Shown here in pieces: positions 45,294-54,735 of a stretch of 64,000 nt of DNA; the stretch's first letter is position 1, and each line of letters starts with the position of its first letter. The translations under genes were made by a program, and so were the position numbers. Under the pieces are notes generated by a model. That model did not search any database. It was given only the letters and a program-made list of their open reading frames with translations, and was not told the DNA's origin. The DNA comes from CAVXNP01 sp963763305 (GTDB taxonomy: Bacteria > Pseudomonadota > Gammaproteobacteria > Xanthomonadales > Rhodanobacteraceae): assembly GCA_963763305.1 (NCBI GenBank), contig CAVXNP010000001.1, positions 186,001 to 250,000 on the forward strand. The letters are read 5' to 3'.

Positions 45294-46253
45294 GGCGACT
45301 TCCTCCCGTTGCTCTGATCTGGGCTGGTGCTGTAGGAGTTGCGATCGGCGTCGCCTGCGCCCGAGCCGCTGCCGGCGGTACCCAGCGACGCGTCGTTTAG
45401 GCTGCCGGTATTGGGCCGGCCGCCGGTACCTGCGCTGCCGCCGATGTTGTGGGCCGTTCCGCCGGCACCGCTGGGCAGGCTGCCGCTGCCGGTCCCGGCG
45501 CCTCCGGCAGTACCGATGCTGCCGCCTTCACGCGGCCCGCTGCCGGTCCCGGCGGCGGTATCGATGCCGGTGCCGCTGGCCGCTCCAATACCGCCCCCGG
45601 AGCCGGCCCGGTTGCCGCTGGCACCGGCGCCCTTGCCACCGAGCCCGGTGTCGCTGCCGCTGCCAGTTCCGCCGGCACCCATGCCTGCGCCGGCGCCCAG
45701 GCCGGTCCCGGTTCCGCTGGCGGCCGGGTTGCCGGCCACGCCGGCAACATTCGATCGCGGCTCGCCACCCGAACGGTCGGCGTGGCCGGTGCGATCGTCC
45801 GCGCCCCTGTGTCCCTTCCGTTCGCTGGTCCGCCTTGCCGGCGACGAGGCCTTGGCAAAGCGCGTCATGCCGAAACCGATGGCCACGCTCCCGGCAATGA
45901 ACAGGGTCGGGATTGTCGCGGGCGATGCGTTTGACCTCGCGCAACAGCTCGTCCCCGCTCTTTTCGCGCAGGCCCGAGGAAAGCCGGTTCATGCCGGCGG
46001 CCAGGTCCTCGATGTGGCCGGAAACCCGTCCGCCGAGTTCGTCGTCTTCGAGCTCCGAGGCGGCCGCCCGCGCGCCATCCGCGAGGCGGTCCACTTCGTC
46101 GGCGGCCACGTCGCGGTAGTGATCGACCTGGGCCTTGCCTTCGCTGGTGATCTTCTCTGCGGTTTCCTTCGCGGAGCTGCCGGCAGAGCTGCGGGTGGTT
46201 CCCGCGCCCTGCGCGGTCCCGTCGTCGTTGTGTCTGTCTTGGGGGCTATTCAT
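45290..46253 (-). pseudogene. membrane stress protein with glycine-rich tail, frameshifted
   Basis: First gene of the YqjE/DUF3618 operon. It opens at ATG 46253 (GAGGAG site) with a hydrophilic helical part (KETAEKITSEGKAQVDHYRD, ELGGRVSGHIEDLAAGMNRLS). After IARDNP the frame breaks; one G too many in the run 45909-45911 explains it. The second frame continues TLFIAGSVAIGFGMTRFAKAS, a membrane anchor, then about 130 residues of Gly/Ala/Thr/Ser-rich sequence to a TGA overlapping the next ATG. Restored length is about 320. If the break is real, the anchor is lost. Confidence 0.75.
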
Positions 46254-46791
46254 TGCGGGTCTCCTCGGGGGTGGGCCGTCTCGCCGCCGCGTCCCGGTGC
46301 GCGGTCGGTCTCGGCCGGATCAGGCTCGGGCGCGGCTGCGACGTGCGACCGTTGTTCGACGGCGCCAGGTGACCGCGGCGCGGGGCGGGATCCTTCCGCG
46401 CCTGGATGCCGCGCCTGGTCGGGGTCTGCCGAGTCGGCGAATGCCATGCGAGCGCCGCCTGCCCGTCCGAGCCCTGTTCAGAACCAAACACGTGGTCGAG
46501 CCACGCCGCAACCGGGGACCATGCTGGCCCGACGGCGGTGACCACGCCGTATAGGAAAAGCCCGCAAAGCGTGCCTGATTTACCTTCAGGTACAGATAGT
46601 TGCAGCGGCCCGCGGTGTGCAAATTGTTCAATCCCGGGAACGATTTTCAACGACGCAGGCGTGCGCCTCCGGGCAGGCCTTCAGCCGCGGCCGTTGGCGG
46701 CGGCCAGCGACTTTCGCCCCGAACCCACGAAAGCACGAAAAATGAAGGCGACATCACCGCCGGGAAAGCGGCCGCGGACGTCGCAGGCGGG
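46254..46791. other. 538-base intergenic region with a relatively AT-rich core
   Basis: Between the stop of the UvrA paralogue and the start of the three-gene membrane stress operon, both minus. The stretch 46555-46655 has the lowest GC content nearby (TTTACCTTCAGGTACAGATA, then CAAATTGTTCAAT) and probably holds the operon promoter with a 5' leader of roughly 300 bases. A TTG-started frame at 46650-46246 has no supporting features. Confidence 0.4.
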
Positions 46792-49299
46792 TCAATCCAT
46801 CCGCGCCAGATACGCGCCAGTGACGCCAGCGGCCGCGGCCGCCATGGTCGCCGGCGTGCCCTGGGCCACCAGCCTGCCGCCCTGGTCGCCGGCACCCGGC
46901 CCCAGCTCGATCATCCAGTCACAGCGGCGAATCACACGCAGGTCGTGCTCGACCATGACCACGGTGTGGCCGCTTGCCACCAGGCCGTCCAGCTGGGTCA
47001 TGAGGCGGTCGACATCGGCCGGATGCAAGCCCGTGGTCGGCTCGTCCAGCACGTACAAGGTATGCCCGCGCTGCTGGCGCTGAAGCTCGGTGGCGAGCTT
47101 GATTCGCTGCGCCTCGCCACCGGACAGCTCGGTGGCCGGCTGCCCCAGCCGCAGATAGCCCAGCCCGACCTGGCGCAGCACGGCCAGCGCGCGTGACAGT
47201 GCGGGCACCTGGTCGCCAAAGAACCCGGCCGCTTCGTCCACTGTCAACTCGAGTACCTGCGCGATGTTCCTGTCCTGCCAGGTGACCGCCAGGGTATCGG
47301 CGTTGTAGCGCGCACCGTGGCAGTCGGGGCACGGCGCATACACCGAAGGCAGGAACAACAGCCCCACCGAAACGAAGCCCTCGCCCTCGCAGGTAGCGCA
47401 ACGGCCCTTGGCCACGTTGAACGAGAACCGGCCCACGTCGAACCTGCGCCGGCGAGCTTCCGACGTGCCGGCAAACAACCTGCGCACGTGGTCGAACAGG
47501 CCAGTGTAGGTTGCAAGATTGGAGCGTGGGGTGCGGCCGATCGGCTGCTGGTCCACCCGCACCAGGCGGGTGATTCCAGCCAGGCCGGCAGCCACCCGAC
47601 CACCGCTGGAAAGCACCGGATCGGCGGTCGGCAGCCCGTCGCCATCATCGTCCTGCGGCGCCTTCAGTCCCAGCCGCTCGCCCACCAGTTCCACCAGCGC
47701 CTGGCTGACCAGGCTGGATTTGCCCGCGCCCGATACGCCGGTGACCACAGTCATCACGCGCAGCGGAAAGGCGACATCCAGCCCTCGCACGTTATTGCGT
47801 TCGACTTGCTCCAGTCTCAGCCAGCCGTCGGGTTCACGTGGTGCCACGGGCGCGGCGGGCGCCTCGAACAGGTACCGGCGGGTGTGCGAAAGCGCACAAT
47901 CGCGCAGCCCCTGCGGTGGCCCGCTGTAGAGCACGCGTCCACCATGGGCGCCCGCATCCGGACCGATATCGACCAGCCAGTCGGCGGCGCGGATCAGTGC
48001 CAGGTCGTGTTCGACCATGAACACCGAATTGCCGCCGGCCTGCAGCCGCTTCAACGCGCGCAGCAGCGATTCGGTATCGGCCGGATGCAGGCCTGCGGAG
48101 GGCTCGTCGAGCACGTAGATCACCCCGAAAAGCTGCGCTCGCAACTGGGTGGCCAGGCGCAATCGCTGCAGTTCGCCGGGCGACAACGTGGGCGTGCTCC
48201 GGTCCAGTGACAGATACCCCAGCCCCAGCTCCACCAGCGTATCGATACGCGCGCAGACATCCGGTGCGATCTGTCGCTCCACCAGCGCCTGCTGCGGTGG
48301 CAGGTTGGCACTGGCCGTGCGCAGATGCGCAGCCAGTTCGCTTACCGGCAGCCGCGATGCCTGGGCGATGTCGAGGCCGCCGAAGTGGACGCCCAGCGCC
48401 TCGCGTCGCAGCCGCTTGCCGGCACAGGTCGGACAGGCGCTGGCGACCATGTAGCGCGCCACCCGCCGCTTGATGCTGGCGCTCGGCGTCGTGGCGAACG
48501 TATGCATCGCGTACTGGCGCGCGCTGACGTAGGTGCCCTTGTAATTGCCCGGTTCACCGCGCGCGTAGGCCGCGCGTGCCACGGCGGGGGCGACGTCGCG
48601 ATAGACCGGCACCACCGGCTGCTCGGTGGTGAACAGGATCCAGTCCCGCTCGGCCTGTGGCAGTTCGCGCCACGGACGATCCACGTCATGCCCGAGGGTG
48701 ACCAGGATGTCGCGGTAGTTCTTGCCCTGCCAGGCCGGCGGCCAGACGGCTATCGCACGCTCACGGATGCTCAGCGACGGGTCCGGCACCATCGACTGCT
48801 CGGTGACGCCGTACACCTGGCCCAGCCCGTGGCAGTCCGGACAGGCCCCGGCAGGGGTGTTCGGCGAGAACGCATCGGACTCCAGCAGCGGTTGCCCGGC
48901 CGGGTACTCGCCGGCACGTGAATAGAGCATGCGCAGGGCATGCGAGATGGTACTCAGGCTCCCCACGGTGGACCGCGCATTGCTGCTGCCGCGGCCCTGC
49001 TGCAGGGCGACCGCCGGAGGCAGGCCGTCGATCGCGGCCACCTGCGGCACGCCCGCCTGTTCGATCAGCCGGCGCGCGTACGGCGCTACCGACTCGAAGT
49101 AGCGCCGTTGCGCCTCCGCGTAGATCGTGCCGAACGCAAGTGAGGATTTGCCCGATCCGGACACCCCGGTGAATACCACCAGCCGGTCGCGGGGCAGGTC
49201 CACGTCCACGTCCCGGAGGTTGTGCTCGCGTGCTCCGCGCACGCGCACGCAACCGTTATCGTGGCCCGATGGCGGGGCCGGCGGATTGCGGTCGGACAT
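46792..49299 (-). CDS. UvrA-family ABC ATPase lacking the UvrB-binding domain (UvrA2 type)
   Basis: 835 residues with both ABC modules: Walker A FTGVSGSGKSSLAFGTIYAE (first) and VTGVSGAGKSSLVSQALVEL (second), signatures LSPGELQRLRLA and LSGGEAQRIKLA, and zinc clusters CPDCHGLGQVYG, CPTCAGKRL and CATCEGEG / CPDCHGARY. Canonical UvrA (about 940 residues) has a roughly 115-residue UvrB-binding insertion after LRLLFARVG. Here LRMLYSRAGEYPAG runs straight into the FSPNTPAGACPDC zinc part. Class II UvrA proteins are linked to resistance to DNA-damaging drugs (DrrC-like) rather than core repair. Confidence 0.9.
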   Translation of the reverse strand: MSDRNPPAPPSGHDNGCVRVRGAREHNLRDVDVDLPRDRLVVFTGVSGSGKSSLAFGTIYAEAQRRYFESVAPYARRLIEQAGVPQVAAIDGLPPAVALQQGRGSSNARSTVGSLSTISHALRMLYSRAGEYPAGQPLLESDAFSPNTPAGACPDCHGLGQVYGVTEQSMVPDPSLSIRERAIAVWPPAWQGKNYRDILVTLGHDVDRPWRELPQAERDWILFTTEQPVVPVYRDVAPAVARAAYARGEPGNYKGTYVSARQYAMHTFATTPSASIKRRVARYMVASACPTCAGKRLRREALGVHFGGLDIAQASRLPVSELAAHLRTASANLPPQQALVERQIAPDVCARIDTLVELGLGYLSLDRSTPTLSPGELQRLRLATQLRAQLFGVIYVLDEPSAGLHPADTESLLRALKRLQAGGNSVFMVEHDLALIRAADWLVDIGPDAGAHGGRVLYSGPPQGLRDCALSHTRRYLFEAPAAPVAPREPDGWLRLEQVERNNVRGLDVAFPLRVMTVVTGVSGAGKSSLVSQALVELVGERLGLKAPQDDDGDGLPTADPVLSSGGRVAAGLAGITRLVRVDQQPIGRTPRSNLATYTGLFDHVRRLFAGTSEARRRRFDVGRFSFNVAKGRCATCEGEGFVSVGLLFLPSVYAPCPDCHGARYNADTLAVTWQDRNIAQVLELTVDEAAGFFGDQVPALSRALAVLRQVGLGYLRLGQPATELSGGEAQRIKLATELQRQQRGHTLYVLDEPTTGLHPADVDRLMTQLDGLVASGHTVVMVEHDLRVIRRCDWMIELGPGAGDQGGRLVAQGTPATMAAAAAGVTGAYLARMD

Positions 49300-49409
49300 T
49301 CCAACTCCCGGCAGGCAATCGGGAGATTGTAGTCAGGCCGGCCCGTGCTGTCGCACGATCCGGTCGCCAGGGCGGCGGTCGAATGTCGCGCAGGGCCGAG
49401 TGCGTGCCC

Positions 49410-50672
49410 TCAGCCGGCCGAGCGGCTCGGTGCCGCATCGCCGGAAACGGCCCGGGCGTACTGACGGATACCGCCGGCGTTGACCGGCCCGCGCAGCGTG
49501 CTGCCCATGGCCGCCGCGGTCGCCGCCCGGGCAGGCGCAGAGGTAACCACGATGGTCGGCGGAGACATTGCCAGTCCCACCTGGTGTTCGGCCCGCATGC
49601 GCGCCGCCTTGGCCGCAAACCAGGCCTTGGGCCCGGCCAGCAGCACTCCACAGGCCGCCTCGGCACGGCGCGAACTTTCGCTGAACTGGCGCAGGTGGGC
49701 GAAATGCACCTCGCTGAAAGCATCGCCGAGCGCCGCCACGCTGAACGGCGAGGCGACGAACTCGTCCAGCAGGCCGCCGAGCAACGCTGCAACACGCATC
49801 GCGATCTGCCGATTGGCCCGTTCCAGGTGGGGTTCACCCGCGGGGGCGTGCCACGTCTCTTCCAGGGCCGCAATGAGCTGCTGGAACTCGACCTGGTTGA
49901 GGGGCCGTTGCGCCGGGGGTGTCTGCCGCCTGTCCAGCAGCCAGGCCTGGTCGGCGGCCGGCAACGCATGCGAATGATGGGCCGCGCGATGGCGCGCCTC
50001 CTCGAGCGGCACCCCGTGCCGCTGTGCGATCTCCGCCGCCAGGCGTTCCTGGGTCAACGGTTGTTCGCGGGTGTTGCCCTGTGAGTCGTACCAGCGGTGA
50101 TATTCCAGGTTGGACACGTGGAACAACTCGCGTGGCGGCGGCAGCGTGGCGCGCGCCTCGGCCGCATAATCCAGCGCCGGCATGATCGGCCGACGGCCGG
50201 CGGCGCGCGCAGCCAGTACCCGATCGAGCAGAACTTCGGCGACCACCAGATGCCGGTGGTAGCCGGCGCGATGGTCGGTATCGCGCGTCACCGGGAAATA
50301 GACAAACCGGATGCGTGGAACCCGTGGCACGGGGTTGGCCACACGACCGGCGCGCGTGGTTCCGTGACAGTTCTGTCCGGCCAGGCGGTGGCCTATCGGC
50401 AGCTCCCGGTGTGCGGTGGGCAGATCGACGAGCATGCCGTCGATGGTCAGGCCCGGCGCCACGATCGATGTCGAGGGCGCCACTTCGAGTACCTGGGACG
50501 CGGTTGCAACTGGGCCGTTCACAGGCTGGTCTTTCTCGCTATGGGTGGTGACGACGCTCGGTTCCACAAGCATCTCCTGACCGTCAATCGCCATCCCGAT
50601 CCCGGACGGCCTTGGCTCCACCTTCGCATTCGCGCAGGTCACGGAATGTGCGCCAGATAACACTACGGACAT
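49410..50672 (-). CDS. hypothetical protein, 420 residues
   Basis: Not recognised. It begins with ATG 50672 (MSVVLSGAHS); ATG 50594 (MAIDGQEMLVEPS) is an alternative. The first 110 residues are low in structure; then RIRFVYFPVTRDTDHRAGYH, HVSNLEYHRWYDSQGNTREQ and a helical part LNQVEFQQLIAALEETWHA ... RQIAMRVAALLGGLLDEFV ... EVHFAHLRQFSESSRRAEAA. No signal peptide or membrane helix. The Tyr/Trp/His-rich YHRWYDSQGN stretch resembles a WW-like strand. It is isolated between uvrA-type and chaC-type genes, all on the minus strand. Confidence 0.65.
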   Translation of the reverse strand: MSVVLSGAHSVTCANAKVEPRPSGIGMAIDGQEMLVEPSVVTTHSEKDQPVNGPVATASQVLEVAPSTSIVAPGLTIDGMLVDLPTAHRELPIGHRLAGQNCHGTTRAGRVANPVPRVPRIRFVYFPVTRDTDHRAGYHRHLVVAEVLLDRVLAARAAGRRPIMPALDYAAEARATLPPPRELFHVSNLEYHRWYDSQGNTREQPLTQERLAAEIAQRHGVPLEEARHRAAHHSHALPAADQAWLLDRRQTPPAQRPLNQVEFQQLIAALEETWHAPAGEPHLERANRQIAMRVAALLGGLLDEFVASPFSVAALGDAFSEVHFAHLRQFSESSRRAEAACGVLLAGPKAWFAAKAARMRAEHQVGLAMSPPTIVVTSAPARAATAAAMGSTLRGPVNAGGIRQYARAVSGDAAPSRSAG

Positions 50673-50853
50673 GCGCTGGACCGCCGTCTGGCGGTGGCTA
50701 AAGTTCTTGCCGCGGCGGCCGATATCCCGCCATGCGGGCTTGCCATCGCGAACATCGCGCCGCCGGCGCGGCAGGCTCGCGGAACTGCGTCCTCGCATTC
50801 GTTTCGACCGATGCGTGCTCCAGGCGCACGCAGCCCCGGCTGCAAGCTCAGTC

Positions 50854-51450
50854 CTATCCCCGGCTTTCGCACCGGCGCGCCGCTTCCTGGCCGACAAGCA
50901 GCGACAGCTCCGCCTCGATGGCGAATACGTGCGGGTCGTGCGCCCTCATCTGGCGTAGCGCCTGCGCCAGCTGCAGCAAGTAATCCCCGTTGGCACCGCT
51001 GGGGCCACGGCTGCGGGCGATCTGGCGCGCGATATCGCGTTCGGACGCCTCACCCAGATACGCCGCATTGTCCGCGGTGGCGATGTACACCAGCCCGTCC
51101 CGCCGCTGCCCGTCATCCAGGCTCAGCTCGGCGACAAAACGCAGGTAGCCGTTCTTTTCGCGCATGTCCAGGTGCGCCAGCTCGGCCGAGGTGATCAGGT
51201 AGGCCACGCCGGCACACACCACACCCGGCTCCGGCACCAGCGTGGCGACCCGGCCCGGCGCATCGGGCGTGCCCCGATGGTCGTGCGAGCCTTGCCAGAA
51301 ACGCCGACTCCAGTCGCGGATGGTGGCCGGCAGGCGCTCGAGATAGGGAAAATCCGCCTTGAAGATCAGCGAGCCGTACCCGAACAGCCATATCTGCGAC
51401 TGATCGGCGAAAGGGCCATGCTGATTGACTGTAGTGGTGTCGAAGGACAT
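50854..51450 (-). CDS. gamma-glutamylcyclotransferase (ChaC-like)
   Basis: 198 residues. The signature WLFGYGSLIFKADFPYLER (20-39) and the catalytic glutamate in HLDMREKNGYLRF identify the ChaC class, which cleaves glutathione to 5-oxoproline and Cys-Gly. The 5-oxoproline would feed PxpBCA, encoded about 19 kb away in this window. The start at ATG 51450 fits the family. Confidence 0.93.
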   Translation of the reverse strand: MSFDTTTVNQHGPFADQSQIWLFGYGSLIFKADFPYLERLPATIRDWSRRFWQGSHDHRGTPDAPGRVATLVPEPGVVCAGVAYLITSAELAHLDMREKNGYLRFVAELSLDDGQRRDGLVYIATADNAAYLGEASERDIARQIARSRGPSGANGDYLLQLAQALRQMRAHDPHVFAIEAELSLLVGQEAARRCESRG

Positions 51451-51681
51451 GGGTCGTAGACGCAGGGTTCGCGGACCGACAAGACTGCGTCAGCGAGGGC
51501 CGCAGCGCAAACCGACCGGCGATGCCGAGGCGTCGGCCACAGGTGACGTCGGATGGTCACCCGGGGCCCCCCTGCCACAGGCAACCCGGGCGCCTGCCTC
51601 GATCAGGGCCGGGGCAATACCCTGTCCCGCCTGAGACCGGGCACGCCGTTCAACCCATACCGGTGAACGTCCGCCAGGCGA

Positions 51682-52443
51682 CTAGTCGTGCTGATTCTCC
51701 AGCAGTGTCCGCGTCCATCCCTGCAACTCGAGAAGCGGTGACGCAGCATGCGATGTCGGTCGCAAGTCGCCCACGCGCGTGCCGAGCACGGTACCGTCGG
51801 CGGCAAGCAGCACCAGCGTTGGATAGGTCTTCACGCCCAGTTGGTCGATGAACGCCTGCGAGTTCGGCGCCACCGGCCACGTGAGGCCGTACTTTTCGGT
51901 GAACCCGGATGCTTCCTTGCCGGACTCGAAAGTCACCGCGAGTGCGGATATGCCATTGGAACTCTCGCGAAACTTGTTCAGCGTGCCGACCTCCTGGATA
52001 CACGGAATGCAGTCGTGGAAGAAGAAGCTCAGGAGGATCGGGCGGCCCGCGGCTTGCGTTCCCTCGCCAGCCGACTTCATCAAGCCAGCCAGCACCGAGT
52101 GCGGCACGACCTTCCCTACGGTGACCTCAGGCCTCGCATTCGCCGGACCTGGCTGGGCCTTTTCGCCTGAAACGGGGGCGGGCGGATTGACGGACAAGAT
52201 GGCGACAGACGTTGACTCGTTCTTGTCGATCGAAAACGACTTGCCCTTGGAAACCTGATCCAGGAACCGGGATGCGGAGATCACCCGACCGTCCTTGTCA
52301 CGGCACACCAGCGTCTTGTAGCTGTCCAGGTACAACTTGGACCTTAGCGACGACTCCGCGGCGGATTGGGCAAAGCTGATGGTCGGCACGATGGAAATCG
52401 CCAACAAGACGGCGACGATGACGCGTGAAAGGTGGCGTGGCAT
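51682..52443 (-). CDS. thioredoxin-like exported protein (TlpA/redoxin type)
   Basis: 253 residues with a signal peptide (VIVAVLLAISIVPTISFAQ). A lead region 25-115 of unclear fold contains Cys and KDGRVISASRFLDQVSKG; the thioredoxin domain 118-253 has the active site DCIPC in LSFFFHDCIPCIQEVGTL (short Trp-less form), cis-Pro in VKTYPTLVLLAADG. Periplasmic thiol reductase or peroxidase-like role. ATG 52443 has GGAGG. Followed by two other small exported-protein genes. Confidence 0.85.
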   Translation of the reverse strand: MPRHLSRVIVAVLLAISIVPTISFAQSAAESSLRSKLYLDSYKTLVCRDKDGRVISASRFLDQVSKGKSFSIDKNESTSVAILSVNPPAPVSGEKAQPGPANARPEVTVGKVVPHSVLAGLMKSAGEGTQAAGRPILLSFFFHDCIPCIQEVGTLNKFRESSNGISALAVTFESGKEASGFTEKYGLTWPVAPNSQAFIDQLGVKTYPTLVLLAADGTVLGTRVGDLRPTSHAASPLLELQGWTRTLLENQHD

Positions 52444-52547
52444 GGAAGCCTCCAGCAAATGGATCGGAAGGCCAGCGCTGCGGCAGCCGCGCCCGCTGGG
52501 ACAAACGGCCGGACCAAGGTTCGGCCAGGCGCTGGCGGGGAAGCCGA

Positions 52548-53000
52548 CTAATTGGTGGCGCCGGACGGTGCAAAGTCCACTTGCGTGGGACTGTGCACCG
52601 CCACATGCGTCTGGTAGTAGTACTTGCCGGTCGGATGGCCACCGGCCAGGAAGTCCACGCGCACACGCCTGGCAACGCCCAGCACGACGATGCGGCGATT
52701 CTTCAGCGCATCGAGCGCCACACCGAGGCGTTGTTCCAGCTTGGGGACCATGGCCGAAGGCAGGCGTATCGCGAGATTTCTCTGGTCGCGATAATCCCTC
52801 TCGGAGTCCAGATAGGTCCAGCCCTGGCGGGACCCGATTGCCTTGACGGTCAGGACAAAGCTGCCGCGCACACCGTATGACGGGTCGTCGTTGGCCGCGC
52901 GAATGGCGTCGACCGGATCAATCCATCCCTTCGCATTCATCGGAACGCTGGCGCATGCGCAGAGCATGGCTGCCACAAGGAAAACCATCAATTGCCGCAT
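52548..53000 (-). CDS. hypothetical lipoprotein
   Basis: 150 residues starting with a type II signal (MRQLMVFLVAAMLCACAS, lipid Cys at 14 or 16). The mature part reads WIDPVDAIRAANDDPSYGVRGSFVL, then SRQGWTYLDSERDYRDQRNLAIRL and a late VVLGVARRVRVDFLAGG, suggestive of a small beta-barrel (OB-like) domain. No family recognised. It precedes the thioredoxin-like gene by 104 bases on the same strand. Confidence 0.75.
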   Translation of the reverse strand: MRQLMVFLVAAMLCACASVPMNAKGWIDPVDAIRAANDDPSYGVRGSFVLTVKAIGSRQGWTYLDSERDYRDQRNLAIRLPSAMVPKLEQRLGVALDALKNRRIVVLGVARRVRVDFLAGGHPTGKYYYQTHVAVHSPTQVDFAPSGATN

Positions 53001-53200
53001 ACGCTACTCCATAGCATCAACGCTTGATCCGATCTGCGCGCTTTGGTCTGGCGCGGTCCGCATGGACATATCTTGCCACGCCAATCGGCTCGCAAAGGCA
53101 TCTCATCGTCGGCGCCGGCCGAACGAGGTCATGCAAGCCTCACCGCCAGGATGTGGTTTACCGTGAGAGCAGGCACCGGCGCCGAAGGACCGCAGCTGCC

Positions 53201-53644
53201 TCAATGCCCGTAGCTGACCACCCTGGCAAGGACCCACCCCTTGTCAGTGCGCTGCCACACGTGAACGAAGTCGAAGGTTCCGCAGTCATCCTTGCCGTTC
53301 TCCTTGTGGCAGAAGGTGTGCTGGCCCACCTGTATCGCCCCATACCCCTTGATCGGATAGACCTTGAGCGAGCCTTCGACAAGCCGCCGTCGTAGCCCCA
53401 GGCCACGCTCGCAATTTTCCCTCGTGGTCTCCATCGTGTCCTTGTACCCGTGGACACCACCCAGGTCATGGTAGAACTCCAGGTCTTTCGAAAACATGTC
53501 GCCCATGGTCTTCAGGTCGCATGCGTTGAAGGCGTCGAAGAACCTGCCGTCAACGCTGGCGATTTCGTCATGCAGCCTGGGAGAATCCGCGGCCTTGGCA
53601 ACCAGCGGCATGGCGCAAAACAATGTCAATACAAAAAGCTTCAT
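53201..53644 (-). CDS. exported NTF2-like (DUF4440-type) protein
   Basis: 147 residues with a signal peptide (MKLFVLTLFCAMPLVAKA). The mature chain has the SnoaL/NTF2 pattern of DUF4440: VDGRFFDAFNACDLKTMGDMF, then DLEFYHDLGGVHGY and the closing FDFVHVWQRTDKGWVLARVV in two halves. Probably a small cone-shaped ligand-binding protein in the periplasm. ATG 53644 has an AGGAG site. Confidence 0.82.
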   Translation of the reverse strand: MKLFVLTLFCAMPLVAKAADSPRLHDEIASVDGRFFDAFNACDLKTMGDMFSKDLEFYHDLGGVHGYKDTMETTRENCERGLGLRRRLVEGSLKVYPIKGYGAIQVGQHTFCHKENGKDDCGTFDFVHVWQRTDKGWVLARVVSYGH

Positions 53645-53931
53645 CCTTGTTCTCCTGTATCGAATGGCGCTGAAGCGAACGGCGCTGAACACCGGCAGCG
53701 GCAGACGCCCAAGGGAGCGGGCCGGGCGCCCGAGCCAGTCTACACACGACGCGTTGGCTCTGTCCGCCCACGCGCTCGCAAGGTGCCCCTCTGGCTGATC
53801 GCAACTGCGGTGACAGTCGATAGCGGAACACCGGCGGGGCGCGGCGCGGCGCTCGCGCACACCTGCCACCTGCACGCCGATATGACGCGGGCCCGGCAAC
53901 GATCAGGCGCTCAAGCAGCCCCCGGACCACC

Positions 53932-54735
53932 ATGCCAGCCGCCCCCACGATCAAGGCCTTCGATCCCTCTCCCCTGCGCGATCGCGTGGTACTGGTTACC
54001 GGCGGCGCGCAAGGCATCGGCCGTGGCATCGCCCAGGCGGTGCTGGGCGCCGGCGGGCGGGTGCTGATCGGTGACCTGGACGAAGCCGCCGGGCGGGCAT
54101 GCCTGGACGAGTGGGAGGTCGGTGACCGTGCCGCGTTCGGACGTCTGGATGTGTCGCGCGAGGCAAGTGTGCAACGTTGGGTCCAGGCCGCGACGCGTCG
54201 GTTCGGCCGGATCGATGGGCTGGTCAACAACGCAGGCATTGCCGATCCGCACACCGGTGCGCTGACCGATCTGTCGCTGAGCAGCTGGAACCGCTATCTG
54301 GCGACCAATCTGACCGGCGCATTCCTGTGCTGCAAGCACGCACTGCCGGCCCTGGCACACGATGCGAAGGGCGCCGTGGTCAATATCGCCTCCACCCGCG
54401 CACGGCAGTCCGAACCGCACACCGAAGCCTACGCAGCCAGCAAGGGCGGCCTGGTCGCCTTGACCCATGCCCTGGCGATCAGCGCCGGACCGGCGGTACG
54501 GGCCAACGCGATCCTGCCTGGCTGGATCGCCACCGACGCCTGGCAGAAGCCGTCGGAACGCAAGCCACCGGAACTGAGCCGCACCGACCACGCGCAGCAT
54601 CCGGCCGGTCGGGTCGGCACCCCCGAGGACGTCGGCGCACTGGCGGTGTACCTGCTGTCGGAGGCCTCCGGCTTCGTCACCGGCCAGTCCTTCGTGATCG
54701 ATGGTGGCATGTCGGTGAAGATGCAATACGCCTGA
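53932..54735 (+). CDS. SDR family oxidoreductase
   Basis: 267-residue classical SDR: VLVTGGAQGIGRGIA (coenzyme), LVNNAGIADPHTG, catalytic Ser in NIASTRA, Tyr/Lys in YAASKGGLVALT, and the terminal GFVTGQSFVIDGGMS. Low similarity to the SDR at 6242 outside these motifs. Substrate unknown. It precedes the SulP gene by 208 bases and is probably separately transcribed. Confidence 0.9.
   Translation: MPAAPTIKAFDPSPLRDRVVLVTGGAQGIGRGIAQAVLGAGGRVLIGDLDEAAGRACLDEWEVGDRAAFGRLDVSREASVQRWVQAATRRFGRIDGLVNNAGIADPHTGALTDLSLSSWNRYLATNLTGAFLCCKHALPALAHDAKGAVVNIASTRARQSEPHTEAYAASKGGLVALTHALAISAGPAVRANAILPGWIATDAWQKPSERKPPELSRTDHAQHPAGRVGTPEDVGALAVYLLSEASGFVTGQSFVIDGGMSVKMQYA

Noticed and set aside
45339..45800. 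Short GC-rich repeats that could look like a CRISPR or tandem array
   Set aside because: Repeats are irregular and follow Gly-x codons in a coding frame; no uniform spacers.
46246..46650. TTG-started frame in the 538-base gap
   Set aside because: No ribosome site, Arg/Pro-rich translation without motifs, overlaps the next gene start.
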